Assembly: GCF_017654315.1 (NCBI RefSeq)
Contig: NZ_CP072203.1
Coordinates: forward strand, 620,001 to 684,000
DNA length: 64,000 nt
Source: Gordonia polyisoprenivorans
GTDB taxonomy: Bacteria; Actinomycetota; Actinomycetes; Mycobacteriales; Mycobacteriaceae
Direction of reading: 5' to 3'
The notes under the pieces are model-generated. The model was not told the DNA's origin and made no database searches. It was given only the letters and a program-made list of their open reading frames with translations. A program made the translations under genes and the position numbers. Shown here piece by piece: positions 17,181 through 27,800 of this stretch (positions within the stretch are counted from its first letter, which is position 1; every line of letters begins with the position of its first letter).

Positions 17181-17227
17181 GTTGCGGAGCGTTGCACGAC
17201 CTCCAGGTGCGGGCAACCCCCTGCAAC
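17181..17227. promoter_or_regulatory. Four symmetric GTTGC/GCAAC sites in a divergent promoter
   Basis: GTTGC at 17181 and 17191 faces GCAAC at 17213 and 17223. Each pair is spaced exactly 10 bp, about one helical turn, and the whole set is symmetric around 17204. The longer arms GGGTTGC/GCAACCC and GCGTTGC/GCAACGC strengthen the pattern. It lies between the starts of the 15960-17108 and 17290-18084 genes, so one regulator bound as two dimers could control both. Confidence 0.55.
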
Positions 17228-17289
17228 GCTTGCCCCTGCGCGTAAGCCGACGACAGCGCCACGACAGCCACCTGCGCGACCCTCTCGGT

Positions 17290-18084
17290 ATGACAACGCT
17301 GACCGCGATCGCCGACGACGGACACATCCTGTCGGCGCACATCTACGGTGCCGGTCCCACGATCCTCGTCGTGCCACCCGGCGGTGGGGACGCGACCTCG
17401 TGGAGCGCCGTTGCCGAGCACCTCGCCGACGCGCATCGGATGGTGATCATGAACCGGCGGATCTACGAGCCAGACGCGATGATCACACTGCCGCACACCA
17501 TGAGCCGAGAGGTGAGCGACATCGCGGCGGTGGTGTGGGCCAGTGGTGCACCGGTCATCGGGGTCGGGCACTCGTCAGGAGCGACGGCCCTTCTGTGTGC
17601 GGCCGTCGAGCATCCGAACCTGTTCTCCGAGTTGGTGCTCTACGAGCCGCCGGTCCCCACCACCAGTCTGATCGGTGGCAGCGCGGGACAGGCCGCGCGG
17701 GCAGCCTTCGATGCCGGTGACGCCGCACAGGCCATGCGGATCCATCTGCGCGACATCGTCGGCATGCCCGACCACCTGGTGACGCATCTGTTGGGCAACC
17801 CCACCACGGCCGAGTACATGACCCGCCACGCAGCCGGGCAACTCGCCGACACCGAGGCCATCGACGGCCTCGGCGTCGGCGTCGACCGCTATCGCACGGT
17901 CGGGCTGCCGGTGACCTTCATCGAAGGCGAGGACAGCCCACCACACCTGCGCCGACGTCTGGCAGAACTCGGCGGCGTGCTACCCGATGTCGTTGCACAC
18001 CAAATACTCTCGGGACAGGGACATGCTGCGAATGTGACGGGACCGGCGTACCTGGCCGAGGTCGTCACGGCGAGTCTGCACTGA
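17290..18084 (+). CDS. Alpha/beta hydrolase
   Basis: A 264-aa alpha/beta hydrolase-fold enzyme. Nucleophile elbow GHSSGA (Ser near residue 98), oxyanion block VVPPGGGDATSW near residue 23 and catalytic His in SGQGHAANV near the C-terminus are present. The frame is open far upstream, but the ATG at 17290 begins exactly where the fold starts, and the upstream part overlaps the divergent gene. No signal peptide, so cytoplasmic. Substrate unknown. Confidence 0.75.
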   Translation: MTTLTAIADDGHILSAHIYGAGPTILVVPPGGGDATSWSAVAEHLADAHRMVIMNRRIYEPDAMITLPHTMSREVSDIAAVVWASGAPVIGVGHSSGATALLCAAVEHPNLFSELVLYEPPVPTTSLIGGSAGQAARAAFDAGDAAQAMRIHLRDIVGMPDHLVTHLLGNPTTAEYMTRHAAGQLADTEAIDGLGVGVDRYRTVGLPVTFIEGEDSPPHLRRRLAELGGVLPDVVAHQILSGQGHAANVTGPAYLAEVVTASLH

Positions 18085-18105
18085 TCCGGTTGCGCAACCA
18101 GCTTC

Positions 18106-19509
18106 TCAGTCCCCGGCCACCCACGCCCCGTGTAGTCCCGCCGGCACGCGGATCGGCAGGTCGACCGTTGCGATCGGTCCGTCGGCCGGCCGGTCGGCGT
18201 CGAGGAGATAGAACCTCGAGCGCATCGAGTCGGGATCGGTGCCGATCGCACCCCAGTAGTCGTGGCTCTCGCCTGGGATGAAGATCTGCTCACCGATGGC
18301 AACGCCAGGGGTCCAACAGATTTCGGTGTCGGCGGCCAGATCGTGGAACCAGAGGCTGTCGCGGACGCCGCTGTCGTGGGGTCCGTGCCCGACGGTGGCG
18401 ATCCGGCGATGGTTTTCGGTGAGCAGTCGGTCGTCGACGCGCGGGAACTCCATGTTGTGTGCGTGGTCGCTCAGGACTGTGCGCACGATCCCGCAGTTCG
18501 GGTCGATCACCGCCCGGGTCAGCGTCGACGACGCCGGGCGCTTCACGTCGGCGAAGCCTCCGGGGTAGGTCCACTCGACGTAGTCGACGGTGATGGTGCC
18601 GTCGGCATTGTCGAAGGCGTTCGCGAAGTGCCACACCCAGAACGGGTCGGTCTGCACCCATCGGATCGGGCCGCCGTCGCGGGGGATCAGCGCGATCCGG
18701 GTGCCGTCGTCGGGACGCCACGACAGCAGTGACCCACCGGTGAGCATCGCCTCGATGTCGAAGACGAGAGGGCACACGAACAGCACCACATACCGTGCGG
18801 TGAGCGCCATGTCGTGAATCATCACCGGCTCGGTCAGTCCGTCGACGGGAGTGGGTGTGCGGGTGACGGTTCCGTCGGCGGCGATCACCGACCACGTGAG
18901 GTATGGCGCGTCGAGGGCGTAGTTGAACAGGACCAGCTCACCGGTCGTCGGATCGAGCTTCGGGTGGGCGGTACTGCCCACGGTCATCGCGCCCGCGCAG
19001 TCGGTGGGGCCCAGCGTCGAGAGATCTGCCGGGTCGAGCAGGTAGGGGCGGTCGGATTCGGCCATCGCCATCAGACGTCCCGAGTGCGAGACGATGTTGA
19101 TGTCGGGCAATTGGCGGAAGGTGCCCGCGAGCTCCGGTCCGACCTCGTCGGCGCCCGGCGCGTAGCCGTCGGTGATTCCCGACCAGAGTGCTTGTCCGGC
19201 AGCCTCTTCGGCGACCACCATCGGCGTGCGGACGAACCTGTTGGTGTAACGCACCGCGCCGTCGGCGATGCTGATGCGGTGCACCATCGCGTCGCCGTCG
19301 AGCGGGTAGACGTAGGAGCCGATCGGGTCGAAGCGCGGGTTGGGGCCGTTGCGAAGATAGCTGCCGCGCAGGTTGTTTGGCAGGTCACCGTGGACGGTGA
19401 GATCGGCGACGTCGACCTCCTCGCGTTGCGGGGCGAACACCCCGGTGAGGTGGCTGTGGTGAGCGAGGTCGACCGGGGCCGGCCGGGTGGAGGGCGAGGT
19501 GAGACTCAT
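18106..19509 (-). CDS. Carotenoid oxygenase (retinal pigment epithelium protein family)
   Basis: A 467-aa seven-bladed propeller dioxygenase that cleaves a conjugated double bond in carotenoids, apocarotenoids or stilbene-like phenols with O2 and a non-haem Fe(II). All four iron-binding histidines can be placed: His182 (STAHPK), His232 (MIHDMA), His294 (VWHFANA) and His460 (GLHGAW). The YLRNGPNPRF block near residue 51 is typical. It is the second gene of a two-gene operon after a membrane protein (12 bases apart), which could hold it at the membrane where lipophilic substrates lie. Whether carotenoid or aromatic is the substrate cannot be told. Confidence 0.88.
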   Translation of the reverse strand: MSLTSPSTRPAPVDLAHHSHLTGVFAPQREEVDVADLTVHGDLPNNLRGSYLRNGPNPRFDPIGSYVYPLDGDAMVHRISIADGAVRYTNRFVRTPMVVAEEAAGQALWSGITDGYAPGADEVGPELAGTFRQLPDINIVSHSGRLMAMAESDRPYLLDPADLSTLGPTDCAGAMTVGSTAHPKLDPTTGELVLFNYALDAPYLTWSVIAADGTVTRTPTPVDGLTEPVMIHDMALTARYVVLFVCPLVFDIEAMLTGGSLLSWRPDDGTRIALIPRDGGPIRWVQTDPFWVWHFANAFDNADGTITVDYVEWTYPGGFADVKRPASSTLTRAVIDPNCGIVRTVLSDHAHNMEFPRVDDRLLTENHRRIATVGHGPHDSGVRDSLWFHDLAADTEICWTPGVAIGEQIFIPGESHDYWGAIGTDPDSMRSRFYLLDADRPADGPIATVDLPIRVPAGLHGAWVAGD

Positions 19510-19521
19510 GGCGGGCGCCTT

Positions 19522-20133
19522 TCAGGCCTGATGTGAGGTGGTGGTGGCCGTGGCGGGGACCTGGGCACCGGCGATGCGCTGGGTCTGCTTGACGGCCAGG
19601 ACGATCAGCACGATCGGGATCACCCAGTTGAGGATGACGTTGCCCGGAGCGGTGCCGGGTGCGGCGTTGTCGGCGAGAACTCCGGCGACGACGTGGGAGC
19701 AGCCCATGAGGAACACCGCGCCCGCCCACACCAGGCTGATCCGACGGTTTTTCTCACGGAAGATCGGTGAATGCCACAGTGCCGGGTCGACGCTCTCGCG
19801 GGCGTACTGCTCGGTGAAGGGAATGGTGAACACCGAGATCAGCATGATTGCCGCCAGCACGAACGTCAGTCCGCCGCGGGCGAAGTTGGCGAGCGTGTCG
19901 GCGAGTTGCGGGCCGGTGAAGAGCCCGACCACGGCGAGGATGCCGAAGACGGCGATGGCGGTGACGTCGAGGATCTTCCAGCTGCGGCCGCGGAAGGCGC
20001 CCCAGGCGGCCATCGCGAAGGCAATCGCGCACGCGACCCCTGCCGCGAGGGCGACGTTGTCGCCGTTGTTCTGGGCGACGAGCGAGAAGACGAACCAGGG
20101 GGCGAGCCCCAGGATCATGAGGAGTGCGTTCAT
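19522..20133 (-). CDS. Membrane protein in operon with the carotenoid oxygenase
   Basis: A 203-aa protein with about six transmembrane helices (for example VALAAGVACAIAFAMAAWGA and LISVFTIPFTEQYARE at a loop). A conserved-looking polar loop, ESVDPALWHSPIFREKNRR, lies near residue 115. No family name is certain. The promoter region before it (20134-20281) has an imperfect 24-bp palindrome and a 21-bp direct repeat, so the operon is likely tightly regulated. Confidence 0.65.
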   Translation of the reverse strand: MNALLMILGLAPWFVFSLVAQNNGDNVALAAGVACAIAFAMAAWGAFRGRSWKILDVTAIAVFGILAVVGLFTGPQLADTLANFARGGLTFVLAAIMLISVFTIPFTEQYARESVDPALWHSPIFREKNRRISLVWAGAVFLMGCSHVVAGVLADNAAPGTAPGNVILNWVIPIVLIVLAVKQTQRIAGAQVPATATTTSHQA

Positions 20134-20201
20134 GGCGTGTGTCCTTGTCGGAGTGGTCGGGCTGGTGGTGTGCCGTTCTGTTGTCCACTCTCGTCCGTGC
20201 C

Positions 20202-20266
20202 GATGACGCAGACATCTGTGTCATCACGGAGATTTCTCTGCCAACCACGGAGATTTCTCTGCCAAC
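20202..20266 (-). promoter_or_regulatory. 24-bp imperfect palindrome and 2 x 21-bp direct repeat upstream of the carotenoid-oxygenase operon
   Basis: 20202-20225 is an inverted repeat (GATGACGCAGAC, then ATCTGTGTCATC; 10 of 12 positions pair). Directly next to it, two identical 21-base units run 20225-20245 and 20246-20266. Read on the operon strand, each unit holds GGCAGAGAAATCTCCGT. The units end about 93 bases before the operon start. A close relative of the motif occurs at 31517, upstream of a secreted-protein gene and of the second LuxR-type regulator. Confidence 0.6.
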
Positions 20267-20281
20267 GGGACCTGGGTAGGG

Positions 20282-23041
20282 TCAGTCCCGATGCCTACCG
20301 GCGACGTAAGCGGCCAGCTCAACGCGGGTTTTCAGCCCCAGTTTCGCCAGTGCGTGCGACACATGGGTCTGGACGGTGCGCGGCGAGATGAACAGTTGGT
20401 CGGCGACGTCGGCGCCGGAGGCTCCCGTCGCCACCAGGTCGGCGACAGTGCGTTCGGTGGGCGTCAGACTGTCCCAGCCGTGGGTGGGCCGATCGCGGAC
20501 CGTGTTCGGGTCCATGCGCACCCCCATCGGCCGCAGGCGCGAGACGATCCGGGATGACGCGGTGACCGCTCCCATGCCCTGGGTGAGCATCAGCGCGGCC
20601 CGCGCGTACTCCCGAGCGGCTTCGGTGTCACCCAGAGCTGCTGCGGCACAAGCAGTTTCTTCCCAGGCGGATGCCTCGACCAATTGATCGCCCGCGGCGT
20701 GCAGGACCTCCGCCGATTCTTGGCCCACCTCGACCACCGCGCGCAGATCACGGCGCCCGAGCGACGCATCGCAGCGGGCGCCGGCCAACGCCGCGACGGC
20801 TCGGAGGTAGGGCAGCTCGGTGGCTCCGGATGCGGCGAGGCCGTCGGCCACCGCCTCGACAAGGTTCAGGTCCTGGGCTCGGGTGCCGATCCGGGCGAAG
20901 TCGAGGGAGAACGTCGTGGCGTGGGTGAACAGCCGTCGCTGCATCAGTGAGGCCCAGTTGGCGGTGGCCGCCGCGGCGGCGGGACGCAGTTTGCGCCGGG
21001 ATTCCAGCAGCAGGGTCTGCACGCGGTCGTGCACCTTGATGCCGAACTGGTCGGGCGCGTCGCCGGATGACCAGTCGTCGAGTCGTGCGGCTGCTGCGGC
21101 GAGGTCACCGCGCAGGACGTCGATCATCGCGCGCCCGCCGTCGGCCAGCGACGTCCACCCCATGTCGGCGCCGGCGGCGAGCTCCAGTCCGGCATCCCAT
21201 GTGGCGGCCGCATTGTCGAGGTGTCCGAGTCCGAGTTCTATTCCTGCCCTGGTGAATTCGTGATATGCGGTCATCCAGTCGGTGCCACGACTGGTCCGTA
21301 GTCGGGTCATGCCGGTGAGGAGATCGGCGGCCGCGGCCGGGCCGCGTGCGTACAGCTCGATCAGCGGCGGCCAGATGTCGGCGGAGGTGGGGTGCGGTCC
21401 ACGGCCGGCCGGGTCGGTGGTCTCGCGGGCCGAGGCCTGCAAGGTCAGCTGCAGCCCGGCGTCGAGATGTCCCAAGAGGAACAGACGCAGCCCCTCGGTG
21501 GTCAATCCGGGTGCCGAGCGTCGGCTCAGGTCGGTGGAGACGTCGACGAACGGAGTCGTCGGGACCGGCGAGAGCCCCTCGAGGAGCCCGACGTGTCGCC
21601 GGAGATCACCGAGGCGTTCGGCGACGGCGTCATCGATGGGCAGGGCGAGGGTCTCGTCGACGAGCGCCCGGGCTTGGTGGGTCTCGCCGCGCGCGACGAG
21701 CGCGAACAGCTGGACACCGCGCAGGCCGGCGAATTCCTCGGGGTCGGTGCTGTGCGCGAGCCCCTCGGTGGCGGTGGTGGCCGCGCGAGTGAGCTGTCCG
21801 GTGCGCGCGAGGGCGACCGAGAGCGGCAGGTGCACGCCCGTTGCGGTGTCGCCCTGCCGGGCGAGGGGATCGAGGAGGTCGACGACCACTGCGGGCGAGT
21901 GGGTGAGGTCATCTCGGGCCCGGCGGACCGCGTCGGCGATGGCGTTCGGGTCGGTCCCGGAGGCGAGTCGGTGATGGGTTTCGCGCTGGTGATCGCCGCG
22001 GGTCTGTGGCAGGTCGGCGATGGCGTCGTGCAGGATCGTGCGGAATGCCGGCGCGAGCTGCTGGTAGGTGACGTCGGCGTACAGGTCGTGGGTGAACGAC
22101 AGGGTTCCGTCCTCGTCGGCGGTGAGGATGCCGGCATCGGTGGCCGACTGGGCGGCACCGATCAGAGAGGCCGGCGCTGCGTTGTCGATGGCGGCGAGGT
22201 CGATGAGGGTCGCCGGTCCGCCCCACACTGCGAGCTTCTGCGTCAGGTCGCGAGCCCGCGAATCCAGCAGTGCCAGATGCTCGGCGACGGCATCGCGATC
22301 GCCCGTCGACACGCGGGCACTCGCCCCGGCGCCCAGGGTGGCGCGGCCGTCGGTGATGATCAGATCACCCGACTGATCGAGGGTGCGCAGCAGCGAGATC
22401 GCGTGCATCGGATTGCCGTGGGCGGCGGCCAGCGCGCCGAGCAGGGCGCGGTCCGGCTCGGCGCCGATGACCTCGCGGCACACTGCGGCGATCTCGTTGC
22501 CCGACATCGCCGGTAGTGACCATTCGCGTGCTGTCGGGCGAGCAGCCAAGCGGGTCAACAGTTCTCGCTCGGGCAGCGGTCGGCGTCCGACGACCACCAC
22601 CAGCGGTAGATCACGCGCCGCCGCCGACAACCGCGTGAGCAGGGTGAGGGACTCCGCATCGGCATGATGCGCGTCGTCGAGGAACAGCGCGAGCGGACCG
22701 TCGGCACACATCGCGTCGACGCGGTCGTACAGGCTGTCGCCGTAGCCGTCGGGGATCACCGCGGGCAGGTCGGCGCCGACGAGTGCGGCGGCCACCGCGA
22801 ACGGCTGCCGCCACGACAACTCGTGGGCCGAGGTCCACGTCGCCCGCACATTGACCTCGGACCGCAACTGCGCCAGCGTGTGCGACTTACCGGCACCCGG
22901 GCCGGCGGTGAGGATCAGCGTCGTCGGCGCCGGGGCCTTCGCGGCACCACGAGAGGTGCCGGTCGGCGCGAGTGCCGTGGACAGGGCCGCGCGAAGATCG
23001 TCGATCAGCTCGCGACGGCCCTGCTTGTGCACTCGCGCCAT
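20282..23041 (-). CDS. Large ATP-binding LuxR-family regulator (LAL type), paralogue 1
   Basis: A 919-aa regulator. An N-terminal AAA/NB-ARC-like domain has Walker A TAGPGAGKSHT (about residues 46-56) and Walker B-like LALFLDDAHHADA. A long helical, TPR-like middle (about 300-830) follows, then a C-terminal LuxR helix-turn-helix (LTPTERTVADLVATGASG ... SPRTVQTHVSHALAKLGL, about 855-915). Such proteins use ATP and an inducer to bind DNA and activate neighbouring genes. It is strikingly similar along its whole length to the 28729-31479 protein, an ancient local duplication. The carotenoid-oxygenase operon downstream is a plausible target. Confidence 0.87.
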   Translation of the reverse strand: MARVHKQGRRELIDDLRAALSTALAPTGTSRGAAKAPAPTTLILTAGPGAGKSHTLAQLRSEVNVRATWTSAHELSWRQPFAVAAALVGADLPAVIPDGYGDSLYDRVDAMCADGPLALFLDDAHHADAESLTLLTRLSAAARDLPLVVVVGRRPLPERELLTRLAARPTAREWSLPAMSGNEIAAVCREVIGAEPDRALLGALAAAHGNPMHAISLLRTLDQSGDLIITDGRATLGAGASARVSTGDRDAVAEHLALLDSRARDLTQKLAVWGGPATLIDLAAIDNAAPASLIGAAQSATDAGILTADEDGTLSFTHDLYADVTYQQLAPAFRTILHDAIADLPQTRGDHQRETHHRLASGTDPNAIADAVRRARDDLTHSPAVVVDLLDPLARQGDTATGVHLPLSVALARTGQLTRAATTATEGLAHSTDPEEFAGLRGVQLFALVARGETHQARALVDETLALPIDDAVAERLGDLRRHVGLLEGLSPVPTTPFVDVSTDLSRRSAPGLTTEGLRLFLLGHLDAGLQLTLQASARETTDPAGRGPHPTSADIWPPLIELYARGPAAAADLLTGMTRLRTSRGTDWMTAYHEFTRAGIELGLGHLDNAAATWDAGLELAAGADMGWTSLADGGRAMIDVLRGDLAAAAARLDDWSSGDAPDQFGIKVHDRVQTLLLESRRKLRPAAAAATANWASLMQRRLFTHATTFSLDFARIGTRAQDLNLVEAVADGLAASGATELPYLRAVAALAGARCDASLGRRDLRAVVEVGQESAEVLHAAGDQLVEASAWEETACAAAALGDTEAAREYARAALMLTQGMGAVTASSRIVSRLRPMGVRMDPNTVRDRPTHGWDSLTPTERTVADLVATGASGADVADQLFISPRTVQTHVSHALAKLGLKTRVELAAYVAGRHRD

Positions 23042-23069
23042 GGGGTTCAGGGTAGACGGACCCCCACCC

Positions 23070-24689
23070 TCAGAGCTGCGTCACCGACAACCCGCCGTCG
23101 TGGTACTGCGAGCGCAGGCGCTTCTTGTCGAACTTGCCGACACTGGTCTTCGGGACCTCGTTGATGACCGTCCAGTTCTCCGGCAGCTGCCACTTGGCGA
23201 CCTTGTCGGACAAGAACTCTCGCAGCGAGTCCGGTGTCGCGTCGGAGCCCTCGCGCAGCACCACGGCCACCAGCGGCCGCTCGTCCCACTTGGGGTCGGG
23301 CACGCCGATGACGGCGGCTTCGATGACGTCGGGATGCCCCATGACGGCGTTCTCCAGATCCACCGACGAGATCCACTCGCCGCCGGACTTGATGATGTCC
23401 TTGGTGCGGTCGGTCAGCGTGAGGTAGCCGTCGGGGGTGATGGTGCCGACGTCGCCGGTGCGCAGCCAGCCGTCGTCGAACTTCTCGGGTGCGTCGACGC
23501 CGTAGTAGGCGCCGGTGATCCACGGTCCGCGGACCTCGAGTTCGCCAACGCTCTCACCATCATTCGGCAACACGGTGCCGTCGTCGACGATGCGCGCCTG
23601 CACCGACGCCGGGAACCGGCCCTGCGTGTAGCGGTAGCGCCAGCGCTCCTCACCCTCGGTGCCGGCCGGCGGGCGTGCGACCGACCCCAACGGGGAGGTC
23701 TCGGTCATGCCCCAGGCGTGCAACACCTGGATGTCGTGTTGCTCCTGGAAGATGTGCATCAGCGATGGCGGCACCGCCGACCCGCCGATGAGGACGTCAT
23801 GCATGCACGAGATGTCCTGCGGATGCTGCTCGAGATACTGGTGCAGGCCCTGCCAGATGGTCGGGACGGCCGCGGCGAACGTCGGCTGCTCGGCGGCGAT
23901 CAGGGCGGCCAGCGGCTCGGGCTGCAAGAACCTGTCGGGCATGATCAGTGACGCACCGATCATGAACGCCGCGTAGGGAAGTCCCCACGACATGGCGTGG
24001 AACTGCGGGACCACGGCCAGCGCCCGGTCGCCCTGCTTGAGTGCCGGGCCCTCGGTCATGCACACCTGCATCGAATGCAGATAGATCGAACGATGGGAGT
24101 AGGCAACACCTTTCGGGTCGCCGGTGGTGCCGGAGGTGTAACACATCGCGGCGGCGTCACGCTCGTCGACCTCGGGCCAGTCGAAGGTGCCCGGCTGATC
24201 GGCGATCAACGCCTCGTACGAGTGGACCGTCATGCCCTCGGGCGCCTCGACGCCGGAGGTGTCCTCGCCGGTGACGATGATGTGCTTGACGGTGCTCAGC
24301 TCGGGCAGTTGCGGGTTGAGCAGTGGCAGCAGCGTCGGGTCGACGATGATGACGTGATCCTCGCCGTGGTTGGCGACGAACACCAGCTGCTCGGGGAACA
24401 GCCGGATGTTGAGGGTGTGCAGCACCGCGCCCATCGCCGGCACCGCCAGGTAGGCCTCGAGATGCTCGGCGTTGTTCCACATGAAGGTGCCCACCCGCTG
24501 ATCGCCGGTGACGCCGAGTCCGCGCAGAGCGTTGGCGAGTGCGGCGCTGCGGCGCCCCACCTCGGCGTAGCTGCGGCGGCGCGATTCGGTTCCCATCCAC
24601 GTGATGACCTCGGCGGTGCCGTGGACGGTACTGCCGTGGCGCAGGATCTGCGCGATCGACAACGGGACGTCTTGCATGGTGCTGCGCAT
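23070..24689 (-). CDS. Fatty-acid/acyl-CoA ligase (FadD type)
   Basis: A 539-aa adenylate-forming enzyme that should activate a medium- or long-chain fatty acid (or similar carboxylic acid) with ATP and CoA. The AMP-binding motif YTSGTTGDPKG (about residues 188-198), the HAWGMTETSPLG block (about 335) and the hinge/Lys end PKTSVGKFDKKRLR (about 515) are intact. Length is normal for the family. The start is ATG at 24689. It ends 28 bases before the start of the LuxR-type regulator gene on the same strand, so the two may be one transcript. Confidence 0.86.
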   Translation of the reverse strand: MRSTMQDVPLSIAQILRHGSTVHGTAEVITWMGTESRRRSYAEVGRRSAALANALRGLGVTGDQRVGTFMWNNAEHLEAYLAVPAMGAVLHTLNIRLFPEQLVFVANHGEDHVIIVDPTLLPLLNPQLPELSTVKHIIVTGEDTSGVEAPEGMTVHSYEALIADQPGTFDWPEVDERDAAAMCYTSGTTGDPKGVAYSHRSIYLHSMQVCMTEGPALKQGDRALAVVPQFHAMSWGLPYAAFMIGASLIMPDRFLQPEPLAALIAAEQPTFAAAVPTIWQGLHQYLEQHPQDISCMHDVLIGGSAVPPSLMHIFQEQHDIQVLHAWGMTETSPLGSVARPPAGTEGEERWRYRYTQGRFPASVQARIVDDGTVLPNDGESVGELEVRGPWITGAYYGVDAPEKFDDGWLRTGDVGTITPDGYLTLTDRTKDIIKSGGEWISSVDLENAVMGHPDVIEAAVIGVPDPKWDERPLVAVVLREGSDATPDSLREFLSDKVAKWQLPENWTVINEVPKTSVGKFDKKRLRSQYHDGGLSVTQL

Positions 24690-24850
24690 CAGTTCTCCTG
24701 ATCGGTGGTGCCTGATTTACGAGGATGACATTGCACCCCGCGACCATGGGCGAGATTACGCCGATCACATCCGTGACCAGCATGCACACCAGCCACAGCC
24801 CTCCGCGTCGTGCCCCGAGAATGTCGGAGCCCCTCGATACTCTCGGGCGC

Positions 24851-27800
24851 ATGGCACCACTGCAGCCACTGGATATGGACGAGAGCTACCTCCGCGCGGA
24901 GTTCGACGGACCGACCGTCTCCCGCGGGGTGGCCTATGCCGACGAGGGGCGGATCTCCGGTCTCACCTGGACGGCGGACGGTCGGCATCTGGTGGGGCAG
25001 TGTGATGGCTCGCGCGGCATGGTCTATGACGTCGAGGCCAGCTTCTCGAGAGTCGGCGGCGAGTACGACCTCACCGACGCGTGGTGCACGTGCCCTGTCG
25101 GTGTCGACTGCAAACACCTCGTCGCGTTGCTGTTGACCGCGAGTGCGGCCGCACAGCCGCGGCGCGCCACCACCTCGATCGCCCCCTGGCGATTGCTCCT
25201 CGACGGACTCGTCCGCGACGAGGCGACAACCACTGTCGGGACCGCACCCCTGGGCATTCTGATCGAGATGCCCGGCGGCGGACCGAAGAAGATGACCGGG
25301 CCCACCCTGCGCCTGGTGACGCCGGGAAAGACCGGCTCGTGGGTACGTACCGGGGTGTCGTGGAATTCGATCGAGCCGGAGGTTCGGCCGGTGTGGGGAT
25401 CGTCCGGACAGGACCGCGCGGTCGAGGATTTCGTGCCCGAGCACCTCCGCCGGGTACGGGCCATCGGCCGTGCGATGCGGATCGGTGACCGATACGCCCG
25501 TGACCAGGTCTTTCGGCTCGAGGACGCACCTGCCGACATCTGGGACCTGCTCGCAGCCGCGGTCGACGCCGGGGTGGTCCTGGTGCCGCACGCCAAGACC
25601 ACCCGCACCTCCGAGGTCCAGCTGGTCAAGGAGTCGTCGGCGCAACTCGTGGTGACGCGCGATGACGACGGACTCGTCGTCTCGCCGAACCTCGTGATCG
25701 ACGGCCACATCTGGGACGGATCGCCCGCCGGGCTCCTCGGCGACCCCGAGCCACACGGGATCTTCGCGCGATCCGACAAGACGTTGCTCATGGGTCCGTT
25801 CACCCCGCCGGCGTCTATCGAGGCGCTCAAGAACTTGTTCGCGAATCGTTCGGCGCGCATCCCCGCAGCCGACATCGACGAGTTCGCCACCGAGATGCTT
25901 CCGCGGCTGGCCGAGTCGATGGCGGTCGAGGTGGTCGAGGATGCGCTGGTCGACGCCGAGGTCAGCGGCCCACAACTGCAGCTCACCGTCCGCTCCGACG
26001 ACGGGGGCTCCGAGGTGACCTGGGAGGTCGCCTACGACGTCAACGGACGCCAACGGGTCTTTCCCGTCGATCACCCGTCGCGGCTTCGTGATCTCGACGC
26101 GGAGCAGCAGGCGTGGGCGAGCATCAGGCCGCTCCTGATGCACGCGGCGACGCTGTGCGGCGACTGGCGGAGGCAAGCCGTCCGCCACCGCATCGCGTCG
26201 TCGAATCACGCGACGGACCTGAACCGCGCGACGGACCTGAACCGTCTGCTCGTCACCCCGGCCAAGTCGCTGATCGAGGCCGCCGACATCCCGGCGCTCA
26301 CCCGGCCGTTGCGATTCGCGCCGCTGGAGGCGGCGATGCTGCACGTCGAGGTGCTGCCACAACTTCGGGAGCTCGGGGTGGAGGTGATCTTCGAGGGTGA
26401 GGTGCTCGATTACCGTGAGGCGGACTCACCACCGCAGATCTCGTTCGGCGGGAAGGACTTCGGCAATTCCGACTGGTTCGGGCTGACCATCACCATCGAC
26501 ATCGGTGGCAACAAGGTCGCCCTCGCCGACATCGTGCGGGAACTGTCCGGCAAGGCCACCCACATGCTGCTACCCAACGGCATCTACTTCGCGTTGGATA
26601 ACCCGGAACTGAAGCGGCTGGCCGAACTCATCGACGAGGCCCGTGCGCTCGGCGAACTCGAGAACGGCAAGGTACGCCAACGCTCCCACAACGCCACCCT
26701 GTGGGACGAGCTGATGGCACTCGGCGTCGTCGACAAGGAACTCGCCGAGTGGGAGGCGCGGATGAAACGCCTCGCCGCAGCGCAACCGCCCGCACCGTGC
26801 GCGCTCCCCGAGGGCTTCACCGCCGAACTCCGCGATTATCAGGCCGAAGGTTTGAACTGGCTGAACTTTCTGTGGGAGAACAGGATCGGTGGCATCCTCG
26901 CCGACGACATGGGGCTGGGCAAGACGGTGCAGACCCTCGCGATGATCGCGTCGGCGCTCCACGACGAACCGGACGGACGTTTCCTGGTGGTCGCACCCAC
27001 CAGCGTCATCTCCAACTGGGCCGCCGAGGCCGCGCGCTTCACCCCTGACCTCGAGGTTCTCACCGTCACCGCGACCAGCGCCCGCGTCGGGGTCCCGCTC
27101 GCCGAGCGGATCGCCGGCAAGCAGATCGTCATCACCTCGTATGCGTTGATGCGCATCGGGTTCGAGGAGTTCGACGAGGCCGACTGGACCGGCGTCATCT
27201 TCGACGAAGCCCAGTTCGTCAAGAACCACAACTCCAAGGGCCACCAGTGTGCTCGACGGTTGCGGGCCGATTTCAAACTCGCCATTACCGGCACCCCGAT
27301 GGAGAACAACCTGATGGAGTTGTGGTCGTTGCTGTCGCTGACCGCGCCCGGGTTGTTCTCCTCACCGAAGACGTTCACCGAGTATTTCCGCAAGCCCATC
27401 GAATCCGGGGTGGCGCCCGAGCGGCTGGCGTTGCTGCGCCGCCGGATTCGGCCCGTCATGCTGCGCCGCACCAAGGAGCAGGTCGCCGCGGATCTGCCCG
27501 CCAAGCAGGAGCAGGTTCTCTCCATCGATCTGAACACCAAGCACGACAAGATCTATCAGACCCGCCTGACCCGGGAACGGCAGAAGGTGCTCGGGCTGCT
27601 CGGCGACTTCGATGAGAACCGCTTCGCGATCTTCCGGTCGCTGACCATGCTGCGGCAGCTGAGTTTGCACGCCGGGCTCGTCGAGGATCAGCATGCCGGG
27701 ATCGCGTCGGCGAAGATCGACTACCTGGCCGAACAACTCCCGGACCTCATCGCAGAAGGCCACTCCGCGTTGGTGTTCAGCCAGTTCACCGGATTCCTGC

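Noticed and set aside
24725..24850. Longer N-terminus for the helicase
   Set aside because: The extra residues (HTSHSPPRRAPRMSE) look like promoter sequence read in frame, and lie in the divergent promoter with fadD.
24689..26362. A 557-codon open frame on the minus strand across the helicase gene
   Set aside because: It is the antisense shadow of a high-GC gene: Arg/Gly/Val-rich, no motif, while the plus strand encodes an intact helicase.
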